A stretch of 64,000 nucleotides of DNA, from positions 1 to 64,000 of the forward strand of contig CANMRM010000006.1 in the NCBI GenBank assembly GCA_947500295.1. The letters are read 5' to 3'. Position numbers and translations under genes: made by a program. The notes under the pieces are model-generated. The model searched no databases and had not been told where the DNA came from. It saw only the letters and a program-made list of their open reading frames with translations. This document shows, piece by piece, positions 44,114 through 53,517 of this stretch. Origin of the DNA: an uncultured Kordiimonas sp. (GTDB lineage Bacteria; Pseudomonadota; Alphaproteobacteria; Sphingomonadales; Kordiimonadaceae). Position 1 is the stretch's first letter. Each line of letters begins with the position of its first letter.

Positions 44114-44995
44114 TTAGACTTTTGTTTGCCGCATGGTTTCCAGGAAGGCCTTCAGTACTGGCGCCTGTCTGTGTTCTCGATAAATAATATTGAGAGGCAA
44201 GCGTACGCTGGCTTCGTCCAGTTGAACAAATCGAAGGGATGGAAACCGGAGAGAAGCTACAGATGCGGGCACAAGGCAGCACGTGCCACCAAGCGCTGTG
44301 ATAGCCAAGGCTGATGTCACGTCTTCCGTAATGGTAGATACTTTGGGCTCGAACCCTGCGTTACGATATGCGCCAACAACCAGGTCTGCGAAGCTAGGGC
44401 GTCCGCCTTGCGGAAACAGAACCAGTGGCAAGCTCGTCAAGTCACTAAACCCTACGGAGACCTCGTTTGCCATACTTGTTTCCCGAGAAACGGCAACATA
44501 GACATCCTCTTCGCCAAGGTTTTCAATCTTGATGCCGGGGGCGTCGCTGTAGTAGCGGCCGAAGCCGACATGGATGGAACCTTCCTGGAGTGCATTTATC
44601 TGGGCCGCTTTACCGAGTCGCTTGATGGCGACCTTGGCTTCCGGGAGAGAGTTCTGGAACGCTCTAAGGGCTGCAGGTACCGTGTTGTAGATCACTGAAC
44701 CAAAAAAACCGACTTCCAATTGGCCTATTTCGCCGCGGTCCGCAGCCTGGCTTCGGTCTTTGGCCCGGTCAGCCTGAGCCAAGATTTTGCGAGCGTCCTC
44801 CAAAAAGGTTTTTCCTGCTTCTGTAAGTGAGACCCCTTTTGTTGTGCGGACCAGCAACTGCGCTTTAAGTTCCTGTTCCAAATACTGAATTTGGCGGCTT
44901 ATCGGAGGCTGGGATACATGCAGGCGTCGTGCGGCTTTGCCAATGTTTCCTTCTTCGGCGACGGCCACAAAATACCTTAACTGACGAAATTCCAT
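44114..44995 (-). CDS. tfdR: LysR-type regulator, ClcR/TfdR-like
   Basis: 293 residues from ATG 44995, with GAGGTG six bases upstream. The N-terminal helix-turn-helix is MEFRQLRYFVAVAEEGNIGK with RRLHVSQPPISRQIQYLE, which matches CatR/ClcR/TfdR closely. The effector domain follows. Such proteins activate chlorocatechol genes in response to (chloro)muconate. It is co-directional with the tfdB operon and divergent from the cycloisomerase gene, so it can control both. Confidence 0.88.
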   Translation of the reverse strand: MEFRQLRYFVAVAEEGNIGKAARRLHVSQPPISRQIQYLEQELKAQLLVRTTKGVSLTEAGKTFLEDARKILAQADRAKDRSQAADRGEIGQLEVGFFGSVIYNTVPAALRAFQNSLPEAKVAIKRLGKAAQINALQEGSIHVGFGRYYSDAPGIKIENLGEEDVYVAVSRETSMANEVSVGFSDLTSLPLVLFPQGGRPSFADLVVGAYRNAGFEPKVSTITEDVTSALAITALGGTCCLVPASVASLRFPSLRFVQLDEASVRLPLNIIYREHRQAPVLKAFLETMRQTKV

Positions 44996-45041
44996 TTCAT
45001 TCACCTCATACGGGAAAGGTATCAATAAGTGCCTTCATTAG

Positions 45042-45060
45042 AATTTTACCGCAAGTAATT
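45042..45060. promoter_or_regulatory. Weaker LysR box before cycloisomerase gene
   Basis: AATTTTACCGCAAGTAATT resembles the box at 44082 (AATTAATACCGTAAGAGTATT) in the AATT, ACCG and AAG blocks but lacks a clean ATAC/GTAT pair. It lies in the divergent region between the LysR and cycloisomerase genes, where a LysR autoregulatory site is expected. Confidence 0.4.
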
Positions 45061-45110
45061 TCTCTGTGTAAGCTGCGCCAACTTGGTTTCGAGTGCAATG
45101 GTCGAGAAGG

Positions 45111-46268
45111 ATGGTCACGTTGGAAGGTACAGTGATAAGTTTGGATCAGGCGCCGCGCATCAGCAGTGTTGAAACATCGATCCTTGATGTACCTTTCGTG
45201 CGCTTGCAGCAGTTCGCACGATTCGAGTCGCGTGCGCAGAGCACCGTCCTGATCCGTATCAGAACAGAGTGTGATCATGAGGGGATCGGCGAGGTCGTGA
45301 CACCTTGTGGACCCTGGTGGAGTGGTGACAGCGTTGAAGCCGTGAAAAGCACGATTGATCTGTATTTTGTTTCTGAACTGATTGGCGCGAACCCTCTGCA
45401 ATCAGGCGACATTCTTGGCAGGTTGGACAAGGTTGCCCGCGGTAACGCTTTTTCGAAGGCCGGCATCGAGATGGCCTTGTTGGACCTCGCAGGCAAAATT
45501 CACCAAATGCCTGTCCATGATTTGCTGGGTGGTAAAGTAAGGAATGCCTTGCCGATAGCCTGGCCGATAGCGAGTGGCAACCTTGAACAGGACGTCGCAG
45601 AGATGAAGAAGATGGTTCAGCAAGGGTTGACGTCATCTTTTAAAGTCAAGATGGGGATGATGCCGATCGCGGACGATTTGGCGCGGGTCGAAAAACTGTG
45701 TGATGCGGCCCGGGAGCTGGGCGGGGCTGTACGCGTGGACCCCAATGAAGCCTGGGGTGAAGTCGAAACACGACGCGCCTTACCGTTCCTTGCCGGCCTG
45801 GGTGTGGAAATGGTCGAGCAGCCGCTTGCCAGGTGGAACCTGAAGGGTATGGCTCGGCTCAATACCTCTTCTACCGTTACACTTATGTTGGACGAAAGCA
45901 TATGCACGTCCCAGGAAATGCTTGAAGCAGCGACGCTTGGTTCGGGAAGCATGGTGTCGTTAAAGTTGATGAAGTCCGGCGGTCTAAGGCGCTCGCAGGC
46001 CATCGCGCATGTCGCTGAGGCGGCCGGAATCTCCCTCTATATGGGCACGTTTCTCGAAACATCGGTTGGAACCGCCGCCAATCTGCACCTGGCGGCAAGT
46101 TTGCAGAGTTTACCGTTGGGCGGAGAAACCATTGGCCCGCTTTTGATGGCCGATGACATAGTGACATGTCCCATTTCATTCAAGGATGGCTGCGCTCACT
46201 TGCCCGAAGGCGTTGGTCTCGGTGTCACGCTGGATGAGGACAAGGTCCGTGCGTTTACGCGCCAGTAG
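45111..46268 (+). CDS. tfdD: Chloromuconate cycloisomerase
   Basis: About 385 residues of the enolase superfamily, muconate lactonizing group. The catalytic KxK is FKVKMGM (~178-180); metal ligands are Asp in VDPNEAW (~210), Glu in EQPL (~236) and Asp in MLDESI (~261), and Lys in SLKLMKSGG completes the site. It turns (chloro)muconate into (chloro)muconolactone/dienelactone, filling the step missing from the minus-strand operon. ATG 45111 is used; GTG 45132 with GGAAGG upstream is an alternative. Confidence 0.87.
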   Translation: MVTLEGTVISLDQAPRISSVETSILDVPFVRLQQFARFESRAQSTVLIRIRTECDHEGIGEVVTPCGPWWSGDSVEAVKSTIDLYFVSELIGANPLQSGDILGRLDKVARGNAFSKAGIEMALLDLAGKIHQMPVHDLLGGKVRNALPIAWPIASGNLEQDVAEMKKMVQQGLTSSFKVKMGMMPIADDLARVEKLCDAARELGGAVRVDPNEAWGEVETRRALPFLAGLGVEMVEQPLARWNLKGMARLNTSSTVTLMLDESICTSQEMLEAATLGSGSMVSLKLMKSGGLRRSQAIAHVAEAAGISLYMGTFLETSVGTAANLHLAASLQSLPLGGETIGPLLMADDIVTCPISFKDGCAHLPEGVGLGVTLDEDKVRAFTRQ

Positions 46269-46631
46269 CCCTTTGGGGTAAGCAAGCCAATAGATCCAAG
46301 CCATACCTATATCGTATTTAATATTAATCATTGATGCGCACATTGAGGTTTTGGGTTCAAAGCCCCTTCCTGCTAGGCCGTGCCCAGCCCTTGAAGCTAC
46401 GAAATCTAAGTATTTATAATAATATACTATTAGTGCGCGACTTCTGATCATCTTCATGCCTTGGTCTCGTTAAATCGATAGTTAATTGATACCTTAAGCG
46501 TATTATATATCTGACTACAAAGTATTAGACCGTATTACGCGGTGCCTTTATCTTTTCCAAGGAGAGTGAGGAGAATTGACGCGAGTCCAGGCAGTTTTGC
46601 TGAGCCGGTCATCCGCACGTGGGAGAGAGAC
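46269..46631. other. Intergenic region before TonB receptor
   Basis: About 360 bp with no gene on either strand that I can support. Its right half is A/T-rich and contains the LysR-type box at 46483-46507; the promoter of the receptor gene must lie here. Confidence 0.6.
46483..46507. promoter_or_regulatory. LysR-type operator box upstream of TonB receptor
   Basis: The core ATACCTTAAGCGTAT (ATAC-N7-GTAT) is flanked by TAATTG and TATA. It differs from the box before the tfdB operon at only three positions and lies 125 bp before the receptor start. This places the receptor in the same predicted regulon. Confidence 0.65.
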
Positions 46632-48935
46632 ATGACGACAAGAAAATGTACCAAATCGGTGGCGGCCAATCTTCGTTGCCTGGCAAACAGCGCTTCTGCA
46701 ATGGCGCTGGTTATCGGCGTTGCAGCAACCGTGTCAGCACAACAGGAAGCCCAATCAAACGAAATCCAGATTGAAGAAATTACCGTGTCGGCCACACGGC
46801 GGGTTGAAAGTATTCAGGATGTCCCGGTTTCGGTGGCCACTGTGTCGGCAGCAACGATTTCAAAAACCGGCGTCATCGATATGGCGGAGTTGTCTCGCTA
46901 CATTCCCAACTTCGAGTTTTCGGACGCCAGTATTTTGCCCAATCTCTATGTGCGCGGCATTGGTTCGGGAACAACCCATTCGATTGAGCAATCTGTTGGC
47001 CGCTTTATTGATGACGTTTATATTGGGCGGGCCGCCATAAACCTGCACCCGCTACTTGATGTGGCTTCGGTGGAGGTCTTGCGAGGCCCTCAAGGAACGC
47101 TGTTTGGCAAAAACACGCTTGCTGGCGCCATGATTGTCAACACCGCCAATCCAACCCGTACGTTTGAGGCAGGGGTGACTGGCAGCTATAGCGATTTCAG
47201 CACCACAGGTGGCATTCTGGGCTTTGAAGGATTTGTCTCAGGCCCCCTGAGCGATACGGTCAGCGCCCGCGCGGCTTTCATTTACAAGGACCGTGACGGT
47301 TTCATTGAGAACAATGCTCCGGGGCCTGACGGCGGTACGCGTGAAGATTTTGGCGGCCGACTGAAAATTCGCTGGGACGCGGGTGATTATACAACGGTCG
47401 ACCTGAAAGCCGAATATATGACCTATAACGAAGACGGACAAACCCCCTCTGAAGTGGTGGCGTCAGGGCCGCCTATCCAGGCGTTTCAGGCATTTAATCC
47501 TGAATTCTCGTTTGATCGCGACTGGGTCAGCCACATTGATTGCACAGCAGAAATTGAAGGGACAACCTTTTGCCCGGAACGCGATCAGGACAGCGTAAAT
47601 TTAACGCTGAATGCCGCGCATGAATTTGAGGGTGCAGGTGAACTCAGGTTTATTAGCGCCTATCAGCAATATGATTATGTGCACCGTTTTGTCGCTGTGG
47701 ATGGCGGCGTTGCGGGGGGGGCTTTCCGGGCCACACGTGATGAGGAGTTCGACGGCTTTACGCAGGAAATTCGGTTCACCTCCGAAGAGTTTGACAGCTT
47801 TGACTATATAGTTGGCGCTTTCTATGAAAACAGCAGTGTAACCCGACTTCAAAACGATGACACTAACGTGCCGGCATTTCTGGGTGGTGGCCCGCCAGCC
47901 AACACGCTAAATGAGGACTGGTCACAGGACACGGAAACCATCGCTGTATTTGGCCAGACACGAATTCGGTTTGCCGACAAATGGTCAGCCATATTGGGCG
48001 GTCGCTGGTCCTATGAGGAAAAAGATTTCGACTTTTTTAGCCGCACCGTTGCTTACAATGGTAACCCGAACGTTGACCCAATTTTGCCTGGTACAGAGGA
48101 AGATATCTTTTCGTTGACCCGTAGCGAGGATCGGTTCACGCCGTCCTTTACGCTGCGGTATGAAGCCAATGACGACCTGATGGTGTTTGCTTCTATTTCG
48201 CAGGGTCATAAAACCGGCGGTTTCAGTGACCGGCCACAGGATGATCAGGATTTCGATGAAGAGGTGAATACCGCTTATGAGATCGGGATCAAGGGTACCT
48301 TCCTCGACGGGCGCCTGCAAGCGAACCTCGCCTTTTACAGAATGGAGCTCGAAGACCTGCAGGTTGCACGCGCACTGCCCGGGCCAACGGTCACATTTGA
48401 AGTCCAGAATGCGGCGGAAGCAGTCAGCCAGGGGTTTGAGTTCGACGCCTCCTACTTTATAGACGACAACTGGACCATTGGCGGCAATTTTGCCTATACC
48501 GACGCCACCTATGATGATTTTCCGGGCGCGCAAGCTAATTGTCCCGAAGTTGGTGGCTTCATTGAAAACGGGCTTTGTAACTTCCGCGGTATTCCGCTCA
48601 TTTTTGCGCCGGAGTTTAAAGGTGCCGTGTTTGCTGAGTACCAGTCCGGGCCGATCATCGGTGACTGGACCATGAGTGCGCGTGCAGATGCCAACTATTC
48701 TGGCAAATACTATACCGAGCTCGCATACTTCGAAACGCTATCGCAGGACGAATATATTTTACTCAATGCCAGCGTTCAGTTCGCCTCGCCAGATGGACGA
48801 TATGCGATTTCACTCATCGGCAAAAACCTTACAGACCAGCATGTACTGGCCTGGGGCTTGGAAGCTGGACCGAGCCAGTTTGTGACACCAAACCCACCAC
48901 GAGAAATTGGTATTCGCGCGAGTTATAGATATTAG
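46632..48935 (+). CDS. TonB-dependent outer-membrane receptor
   Basis: 767 residues from ATG 46632, with GGGAGAGAGAC upstream. A signal peptide (ALVIGVAATVSAQQ) is followed by the TonB-box-like EEITVSATRR, a plug (VPVSVATVSA, VEVLRGPQGTLFGKNTLAGAM) and a 22-strand barrel ending in IGIRASYRY. Iron receptors and aromatic-compound receptors share this form; the LysR box and position next to the chlorocatechol genes favour uptake of the aromatic substrate. Confidence 0.93.
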   Translation: MTTRKCTKSVAANLRCLANSASAMALVIGVAATVSAQQEAQSNEIQIEEITVSATRRVESIQDVPVSVATVSAATISKTGVIDMAELSRYIPNFEFSDASILPNLYVRGIGSGTTHSIEQSVGRFIDDVYIGRAAINLHPLLDVASVEVLRGPQGTLFGKNTLAGAMIVNTANPTRTFEAGVTGSYSDFSTTGGILGFEGFVSGPLSDTVSARAAFIYKDRDGFIENNAPGPDGGTREDFGGRLKIRWDAGDYTTVDLKAEYMTYNEDGQTPSEVVASGPPIQAFQAFNPEFSFDRDWVSHIDCTAEIEGTTFCPERDQDSVNLTLNAAHEFEGAGELRFISAYQQYDYVHRFVAVDGGVAGGAFRATRDEEFDGFTQEIRFTSEEFDSFDYIVGAFYENSSVTRLQNDDTNVPAFLGGGPPANTLNEDWSQDTETIAVFGQTRIRFADKWSAILGGRWSYEEKDFDFFSRTVAYNGNPNVDPILPGTEEDIFSLTRSEDRFTPSFTLRYEANDDLMVFASISQGHKTGGFSDRPQDDQDFDEEVNTAYEIGIKGTFLDGRLQANLAFYRMELEDLQVARALPGPTVTFEVQNAAEAVSQGFEFDASYFIDDNWTIGGNFAYTDATYDDFPGAQANCPEVGGFIENGLCNFRGIPLIFAPEFKGAVFAEYQSGPIIGDWTMSARADANYSGKYYTELAYFETLSQDEYILLNASVQFASPDGRYAISLIGKNLTDQHVLAWGLEAGPSQFVTPNPPREIGIRASYRY

Positions 48936-49266
48936 AGTTTTAATAGCTATGCTGATTGGTGGGAAGGGCCTGCCCGGTACTTCCTTGATAAAGAGCATTC
49001 TGAGTCAGTTTTCTAGATCATAAGTCTGGGGATGGATAATCCAGGTTACTCTTCATCTCTGTTTCTTTGTGGCAAGGCTTTAGGTCGCTACGACTATTAT
49101 GCCTTATTGAAGGGATTGAGTCTTGTTCTCAAGCTGGTTGCGCATTCGACGGGAGCATATTGCACGTTCGGGTGACGAGACTAATCCTACTCCCGCAACC
49201 AACAAGAAAACCCTGGTCCTCCGGACCGGGGTTTTTGTCTGCTGGGACAGAGAAGAAACAGCGTTA
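48936..49266. other. Gap with broken tRNA-fMet tail (site D)
   Basis: No gene is seen in this ~330-bp gap. Bases 49174-49184 read GACGAGACTAA, as in the end of the TTCATATG element, directly followed by the tRNA tail TCCTACTCCCGCAACCA (49185-49201, one base changed). This is a decayed version of the arrangement seen intact at 60491-60516. Confidence 0.6.
49206..49237 (+). terminator. Terminator behind tRNA fragment D
   Basis: AAAACCCTGGTCC-TCC-GGACCGGGGTTTTT; the third copy of the tRNA-fMet terminator in the window. Confidence 0.9.
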
Positions 49267-49665
49267 CTAGGCGATCTCAATTCGGGATTGTTCTCGTTTC
49301 GAAAGACGGTAACCGGCTATTCCGCACCCCAAAATTACTATATTCCCGAGAAAATCTAGCAACATCCAGTGAGTGAAAACTTCGGCGACAAAATAAAAAT
49401 AATAATTGAAGACGAAAAACGGGATCGACCCTGCCAAGCCAAATACAAGAAAGGTGCGCGGGGTGAATTCGCTGAACGCGATGACCATTCCGCAAAGAAC
49501 GGCTTGTGCACCAAAACAAGCTATTAGAAGCATGTGCACAATACTCCCGGTAACATATTCTGGTTTAAGTCCGAGGGACTCAACCGTCCCCGGAAAAAAC
49601 AGACACCAACTTCCTAAACCAATAAAAATAAAAGCCAGTAGCCGTTTTATAAATAGTGAGCTCAT
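49267..49665 (-). CDS. Small four-helix membrane protein
   Basis: 132 residues from ATG 49665 (AGGACG upstream). Four hydrophobic helices are visible: LLAFIFIGLGSWCLFF, SIVHMLLIACFGAQAVLCGM, TFLVFGLAGSIPFFVFNYY and MLLDFLGNIVILGCGIAG. It has no known domain that I recognise. It stands alone between the att remnant and the methyltransferase gene and may be a cargo gene of unit 4. Confidence 0.72.
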   Translation of the reverse strand: MSSLFIKRLLAFIFIGLGSWCLFFPGTVESLGLKPEYVTGSIVHMLLIACFGAQAVLCGMVIAFSEFTPRTFLVFGLAGSIPFFVFNYYFYFVAEVFTHWMLLDFLGNIVILGCGIAGYRLSKREQSRIEIA

Positions 49666-49886
49666 TTTCACGTCCTATAAGAAACAGTTCCAATGCCACC
49701 TTGAAATGCGCATCCTGCTTAATCTGGTGCGTTGGCTCGTTGTTGTATTCTCTTTTGCATGGCGCAGTCGTCGCGACCATAGATTTATGCACCTGATGAG
49801 ACCCTTCCCATATTGGCAGAAAGCGCCGACGGTAAAATATCTGCAGTGCAGTTCGAGAACCATGGACGATGGCCTTGTATTGATGC

Positions 49887-50672
49887 TTACGGGTTTTTTG
49901 CCACGACTAGGTATTCCCGATCTTTATCAAAGTTGAAGGGGCGCTTTCCCTGACAATCGAGCAGTTGAATGTCTCGAAAGCCAACCTTGCTGATTAACTT
50001 AACAAACTCCTGCGGCGAGGGACGAAAGAAGGTTAAAAACACCTCATCAGACCTGACAACCTCGCCAGACATTATTAATTCGTTGGTCATGATTTGACGT
50101 TCTGTTCCAACGATAATTGGACTGACAGTCTCCATCCAGCACCGATAAGTGATGTTTCTGTCAGAGAGAACAGCCTCTCGCGCCAGTTTTTTGCCCGCAG
50201 GCTTTGATTGCTCAGTGCTGGGGCAATCCATATTGATTGCAATAGTTCCATTTTTTTCCAGGTGAGACATTATACAAATCAAAGACTGTTCCATCGCCTC
50301 AAGCGTCGGAATTAATGTGAAACTAGCTACAGCGCAGAAGATGGTCCCAAATTTTGCGCCAAGCTCAAAATTTTCCATTTTTGATTGGTGTAGAACCGGT
50401 GTTTGTTTTTGCGGCAAAGCCTCTCCCTTGGAAAGGCAAAGGGCTAACATCTCGTCCGAGCTGTCCATACCCTCGACACTGTGCCCTGCCTCTAGAAGAG
50501 GCAGCAGTATTCGCCCGGTACCGCAGGCCAATTCCAGCGCCGTCCCATCACCTGACCTGATAATATTTTCATAAACGGAAAGGTCATTAAAATCGGTAGA
50601 TGCTAAATACGCATCGTAGGCTTCGGCAAGTATGCCATAGTATTGGTCGCCCGTAGATTCAGCTTCTGCTCT
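49887..50672 (-). CDS. SAM-dependent methyltransferase
   Basis: 261 residues from ATG 50672, with AAGGAGAC upstream. The SAM-binding motif I is ALELACGTGRILLPL, motif II VEGMDSSDEML and motif IV around TIFCAVASFTLI. This is a class I Rossmann methyltransferase of the small-molecule type. The substrate is unknown. It is followed in the same direction by nothing closer than 220 bp and lies downstream of the hydrolase gene. Confidence 0.85.
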   Translation of the reverse strand, partial: RAEAESTGDQYYGILAEAYDAYLASTDFNDLSVYENIIRSGDGTALELACGTGRILLPLLEAGHSVEGMDSSDEMLALCLSKGEALPQKQTPVLHQSKMENFELGAKFGTIFCAVASFTLIPTLEAMEQSLICIMSHLEKNGTIAINMDCPSTEQSKPAGKKLAREAVLSDRNITYRCWMETVSPIIVGTERQIMTNELIMSGEVVRSDEVFLTFFRPSPQEFVKLISKVGFRDIQLLDCQGKRPFNFDKDREYLVVAKNP

Positions 50673-50751
50673 CATCTTTTGTCTCCTTGGCGTGACGCCG
50701 GCCAACCATCATCAGCGCATTCAATATCATGCGTCCATTAAATCTGGCGCA

Positions 50752-51651
50752 TCAGGTCTCAATAAATTTGTTCAACAGGGCAGAAAATCCGACTACGTCT
50801 TCAAGCTCCGGGAAGTGGCCGACGTGATCCAGCATCACGAGTTTCACAGACTTCGCGAGCGCGTTCGACGAGGTCTTGTCGGTGTCGGCGTGAGATGCGT
50901 CCTGATTGCCCCAGACCGCAAGCGCAGGCTGTTCGGGTGTCACGAACGGCGCTTCGTCGCCTGTCAGATAGTTTTGAAACATAGTCGGTAGGGCAAAGGT
51001 CGCTCCTTGATCGAAGGCTGCTGCGGTGCAGGTGCAAAAGTGCCCCACGTGCGGTGTGGCAGCCATGCTGAGAGCGTACCAGGCGGGCGCCCGCGTTTTC
51101 ATCATCTTGGGGAAGATCATTTGACCGATGATGGGCATCGAGATAAGGCCTTGTGGGTCGCGGCGGTTTTTCCACTTCATCTCCTCGCTCCAGGAAGGTG
51201 CTTGGATAATGACAAGGCGACTACAAAGCTCCGGATACCGAGCGGCGATATCCAGAGCGGCATAGGTGCTGCCGCAGGAAAAGGCCAAAATTGCGCGCTC
51301 ACCGGCAACAGTTCTAAGAAAGCGAGCAATAACGTCGTTCATCGTTTGAAAGCTGAAGTTATAAGACGGTTTTGGTACCGAAAAGCCATTGCCGGGCACC
51401 TCGAATACTATCACGGTGTGACGTGATGAGAGCTCGGCAATCAGGTTATCGTAGACCTCCAGCGTTACCGGAGCGTCACACAGGAACACTATCGGCCGAC
51501 CCCGTCCGGCCTTGCGGTACCGGATAAAGCAGTCGTCATCTTCATAGAATCCCAAATTGGAGCACGACAGGGAAGGCGATCCTGTTCTCGCTTCATGAAT
51601 ACGCGCCGGCCAGTTGCGTTTGTCCATATGTGCAGCAAGACGTTTCAGCAT
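50752..51651 (-). CDS. Alpha/beta hydrolase
   Basis: 299 residues with the alpha/beta-hydrolase fold: strand and oxyanion region GRPIVFLCDAP, nucleophile elbow LAFSCGSTYAA (Ser in place of the usual GxSxG spacing, with Gly at +2), acid in WGNQDASHADTD and His in LDHVGHFPELED. It could be an esterase, C-C bond hydrolase or lactonase. Its neighbour is a thioesterase-like gene 18 bp upstream, so the two probably act on one substrate. Confidence 0.82.
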   Translation of the reverse strand: MLKRLAAHMDKRNWPARIHEARTGSPSLSCSNLGFYEDDDCFIRYRKAGRGRPIVFLCDAPVTLEVYDNLIAELSSRHTVIVFEVPGNGFSVPKPSYNFSFQTMNDVIARFLRTVAGERAILAFSCGSTYAALDIAARYPELCSRLVIIQAPSWSEEMKWKNRRDPQGLISMPIIGQMIFPKMMKTRAPAWYALSMAATPHVGHFCTCTAAAFDQGATFALPTMFQNYLTGDEAPFVTPEQPALAVWGNQDASHADTDKTSSNALAKSVKLVMLDHVGHFPELEDVVGFSALLNKFIET

Positions 51652-51669
51652 CTTGTCTTCTCCTCTCCC

Positions 51670-52413
51670 TTAATCGAAGGGTGTCAGCGCGACGGACATC
51701 ATGACCTGTCCTAAGGGCCCACTTTCATCCAGCAATGTTCCGGCGCCAAGGCCGATCCCGTCTTTTGTCCATGTCGTCTGAGGGCGAATGCCGATATAGT
51801 CACCGGTTGGATAGCGGGTGATCGCAACCTGAAGGTTCACGTTGGGGTCGGCGAGTTTGGGCTCTGGCGGGCGCCTGACGCCGTGAGTCCAGTCAGCGGG
51901 CCCGAGGATGCGGGCGAGGGGCATGATGCCCTCAACGATGTCATCTTTGTATCTGAACCAGACAATGCCGTCGCCAGCTGCTCTGACTTCGAAATTATCC
52001 ATCATCCAGGGCCCCCTATGGGGCGCTTTGCGGGGGGGAAGCGCTTGGAGGCCATCTGGGTTATGGAGCTCAGATGCTGTTGGTCTTACGGCGCTGGTAT
52101 CGACGGGTGCAATAAAGTTAACGGTGGCTTGGGCTGTGTGCATACCACCTTCGTATAGACTGTTGGTTAGAACGCTTACACGTCGGCCCTGTCGAATGAC
52201 TTCCGGCTTGGTTTGCAATACGCCGGTACCCGTGGGGCGCAAGAAAACCACCGAGGCCGATGCTGCAAACCCCAGGTTGAGCGAGGAAGCCCGTCGTTCA
52301 AGTTCATGCACAAGCAGGCCAGCCACCGCGCCGCCTTGCAGACCTTTGAACGGTCCCATGGCAGTTGGTGTACTAATCCACGAATTATTTTCATCTTGTT
52401 TGAACGCAGGCAT
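51670..52413 (-). CDS. Acyl-CoA thioesterase-like protein
   Basis: 247 residues from ATG 52413; longer forms would run into the divergent LysR gene. It looks like a double hot-dog thioesterase of the TesB-like superfamily, with MGPFKGLQGGAVAGLLVHELE in the first half (in part LQGGAVAGLLVHELE) and GDYIGIRPQTTWTKDGIGLG in the second, ending with the typical LLDESGPLGQVMMS. It would hydrolyse an acyl- or aryl-CoA. It is the first gene of the hydrolase operon and divergent from the LysR gene. Confidence 0.8.
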   Translation of the reverse strand: MPAFKQDENNSWISTPTAMGPFKGLQGGAVAGLLVHELERRASSLNLGFAASASVVFLRPTGTGVLQTKPEVIRQGRRVSVLTNSLYEGGMHTAQATVNFIAPVDTSAVRPTASELHNPDGLQALPPRKAPHRGPWMMDNFEVRAAGDGIVWFRYKDDIVEGIMPLARILGPADWTHGVRRPPEPKLADPNVNLQVAITRYPTGDYIGIRPQTTWTKDGIGLGAGTLLDESGPLGQVMMSVALTPFD

Positions 52414-52480
52414 ATGATAATCTCTTATAGTACTGTTAAATAATAGTGTATTACCTTGAATATTAAAGTGAGTTCGCTTC

Positions 52481-53419
52481 ATGATAAATGAAGAAAATTC
52501 ATCAAATCTAAACACCTCTGATTTACCGTCCATGCCAGCCTTGCTGGCTTTCGAGCGTGCTGCAGCGCGGTCGTCCTTTGTCGGTGCGGCGCGTGACCTT
52601 GGCCGAACGCCGTCAGCGATTTCACACGCAGTCAAAGATTTGGAGGACCGGCTTGGAATAAGTTTGTTTGAGAGGGTCGGAAGGTCGGTGAAGCTGACAA
52701 AAGCTGGTGCAATCTACCTGGATGCGGTGCAAACGTCACTGTCGGAATTACAGGCAGCGACCAGGCGTCTCGTTCGCAGCCAGGAGGCGCAAGTTATCAG
52801 GGTTAGCGCACTGCCTTTTTTCACCAGCGCCATTCTGCTTCCCAATCTCGGTCGGTTTGAGGCAGATTACCCACAATATGATCTTCGACTGGAAACCTCG
52901 AACGGCTATGCGGATATTCTGAATGGTGAAGCGGATATAGCATTGCGCTTCGGCGAGGAACATAGCGAGGATCTTGTCTGCAAACCACTGATCGCTGTTG
53001 GTGGGCAACCGATAGCATCACCGAGTTATTTGAAGAATTCGCTGCCGGTGAGGCAACTGCAAGACTTCAATCGCCACACGCTTATACATGTGCGGCCAAA
53101 TGAGAAGGCCTGGCAGAACTGGTTTACTGCACATGGTGGAGATGAACTGAATTCGAAGCATAACCTTATTTTTGATTCCATTCTTGGTGCGTTAGATGCC
53201 GTCAAGAATGGGCTGGGTATCGCCCTGGGTATGTATCCGCTGATCAGCGCCTATCGAGGATATGGAGTAGACTTTGTTCCCGTGTCCAAGCCTGCAGCGG
53301 GTTTCACGATGAACTACAATTTCATTTGTCAGAAAACGGCTTTTCGAGATCGTAAGATCCAGCACACTCTGAAATGGCTGGAGTGCTCTTTGTCGCAGAT
53401 CACCAACGAGAATCGTTAG
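52481..53419 (+). CDS. LysR-type regulator, GcvA-like
   Basis: 312 residues. The helix-turn-helix is ALLAFERAAARSSFVGAARD with GRTPSAISHAVKDLEDRLG, the GcvA-subgroup form; the effector domain has GEADIALRFGEE. It is divergent from the thioesterase-hydrolase genes across a 67-bp A/T-rich gap, so it most likely regulates them. Confidence 0.9.
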   Translation: MINEENSSNLNTSDLPSMPALLAFERAAARSSFVGAARDLGRTPSAISHAVKDLEDRLGISLFERVGRSVKLTKAGAIYLDAVQTSLSELQAATRRLVRSQEAQVIRVSALPFFTSAILLPNLGRFEADYPQYDLRLETSNGYADILNGEADIALRFGEEHSEDLVCKPLIAVGGQPIASPSYLKNSLPVRQLQDFNRHTLIHVRPNEKAWQNWFTAHGGDELNSKHNLIFDSILGALDAVKNGLGIALGMYPLISAYRGYGVDFVPVSKPAAGFTMNYNFICQKTAFRDRKIQHTLKWLECSLSQITNENR

Positions 53420-53517
53420 ACTGAGCCTAAAACTTCTCGCGGGCTATTGAACTACCGGTACTCCCTGTAGCGCAGTCACAATGATCAAGCCCAAACAGAC
53501 AGTATTAAAGAGTAAAC

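Noticed and set aside
36227-48935. Composite transposon carrying the chlorocatechol genes
   Set aside because: No transposase gene or IS-like terminal repeats were found at either side; the flanks are tRNA-fMet remnants instead.
49406-49936. 176-codon plus-strand frame opposite the small membrane protein
   Set aside because: The minus-strand translation is a clean four-helix membrane protein, while this frame is low-complexity and extends past both gene ends without a start signal.
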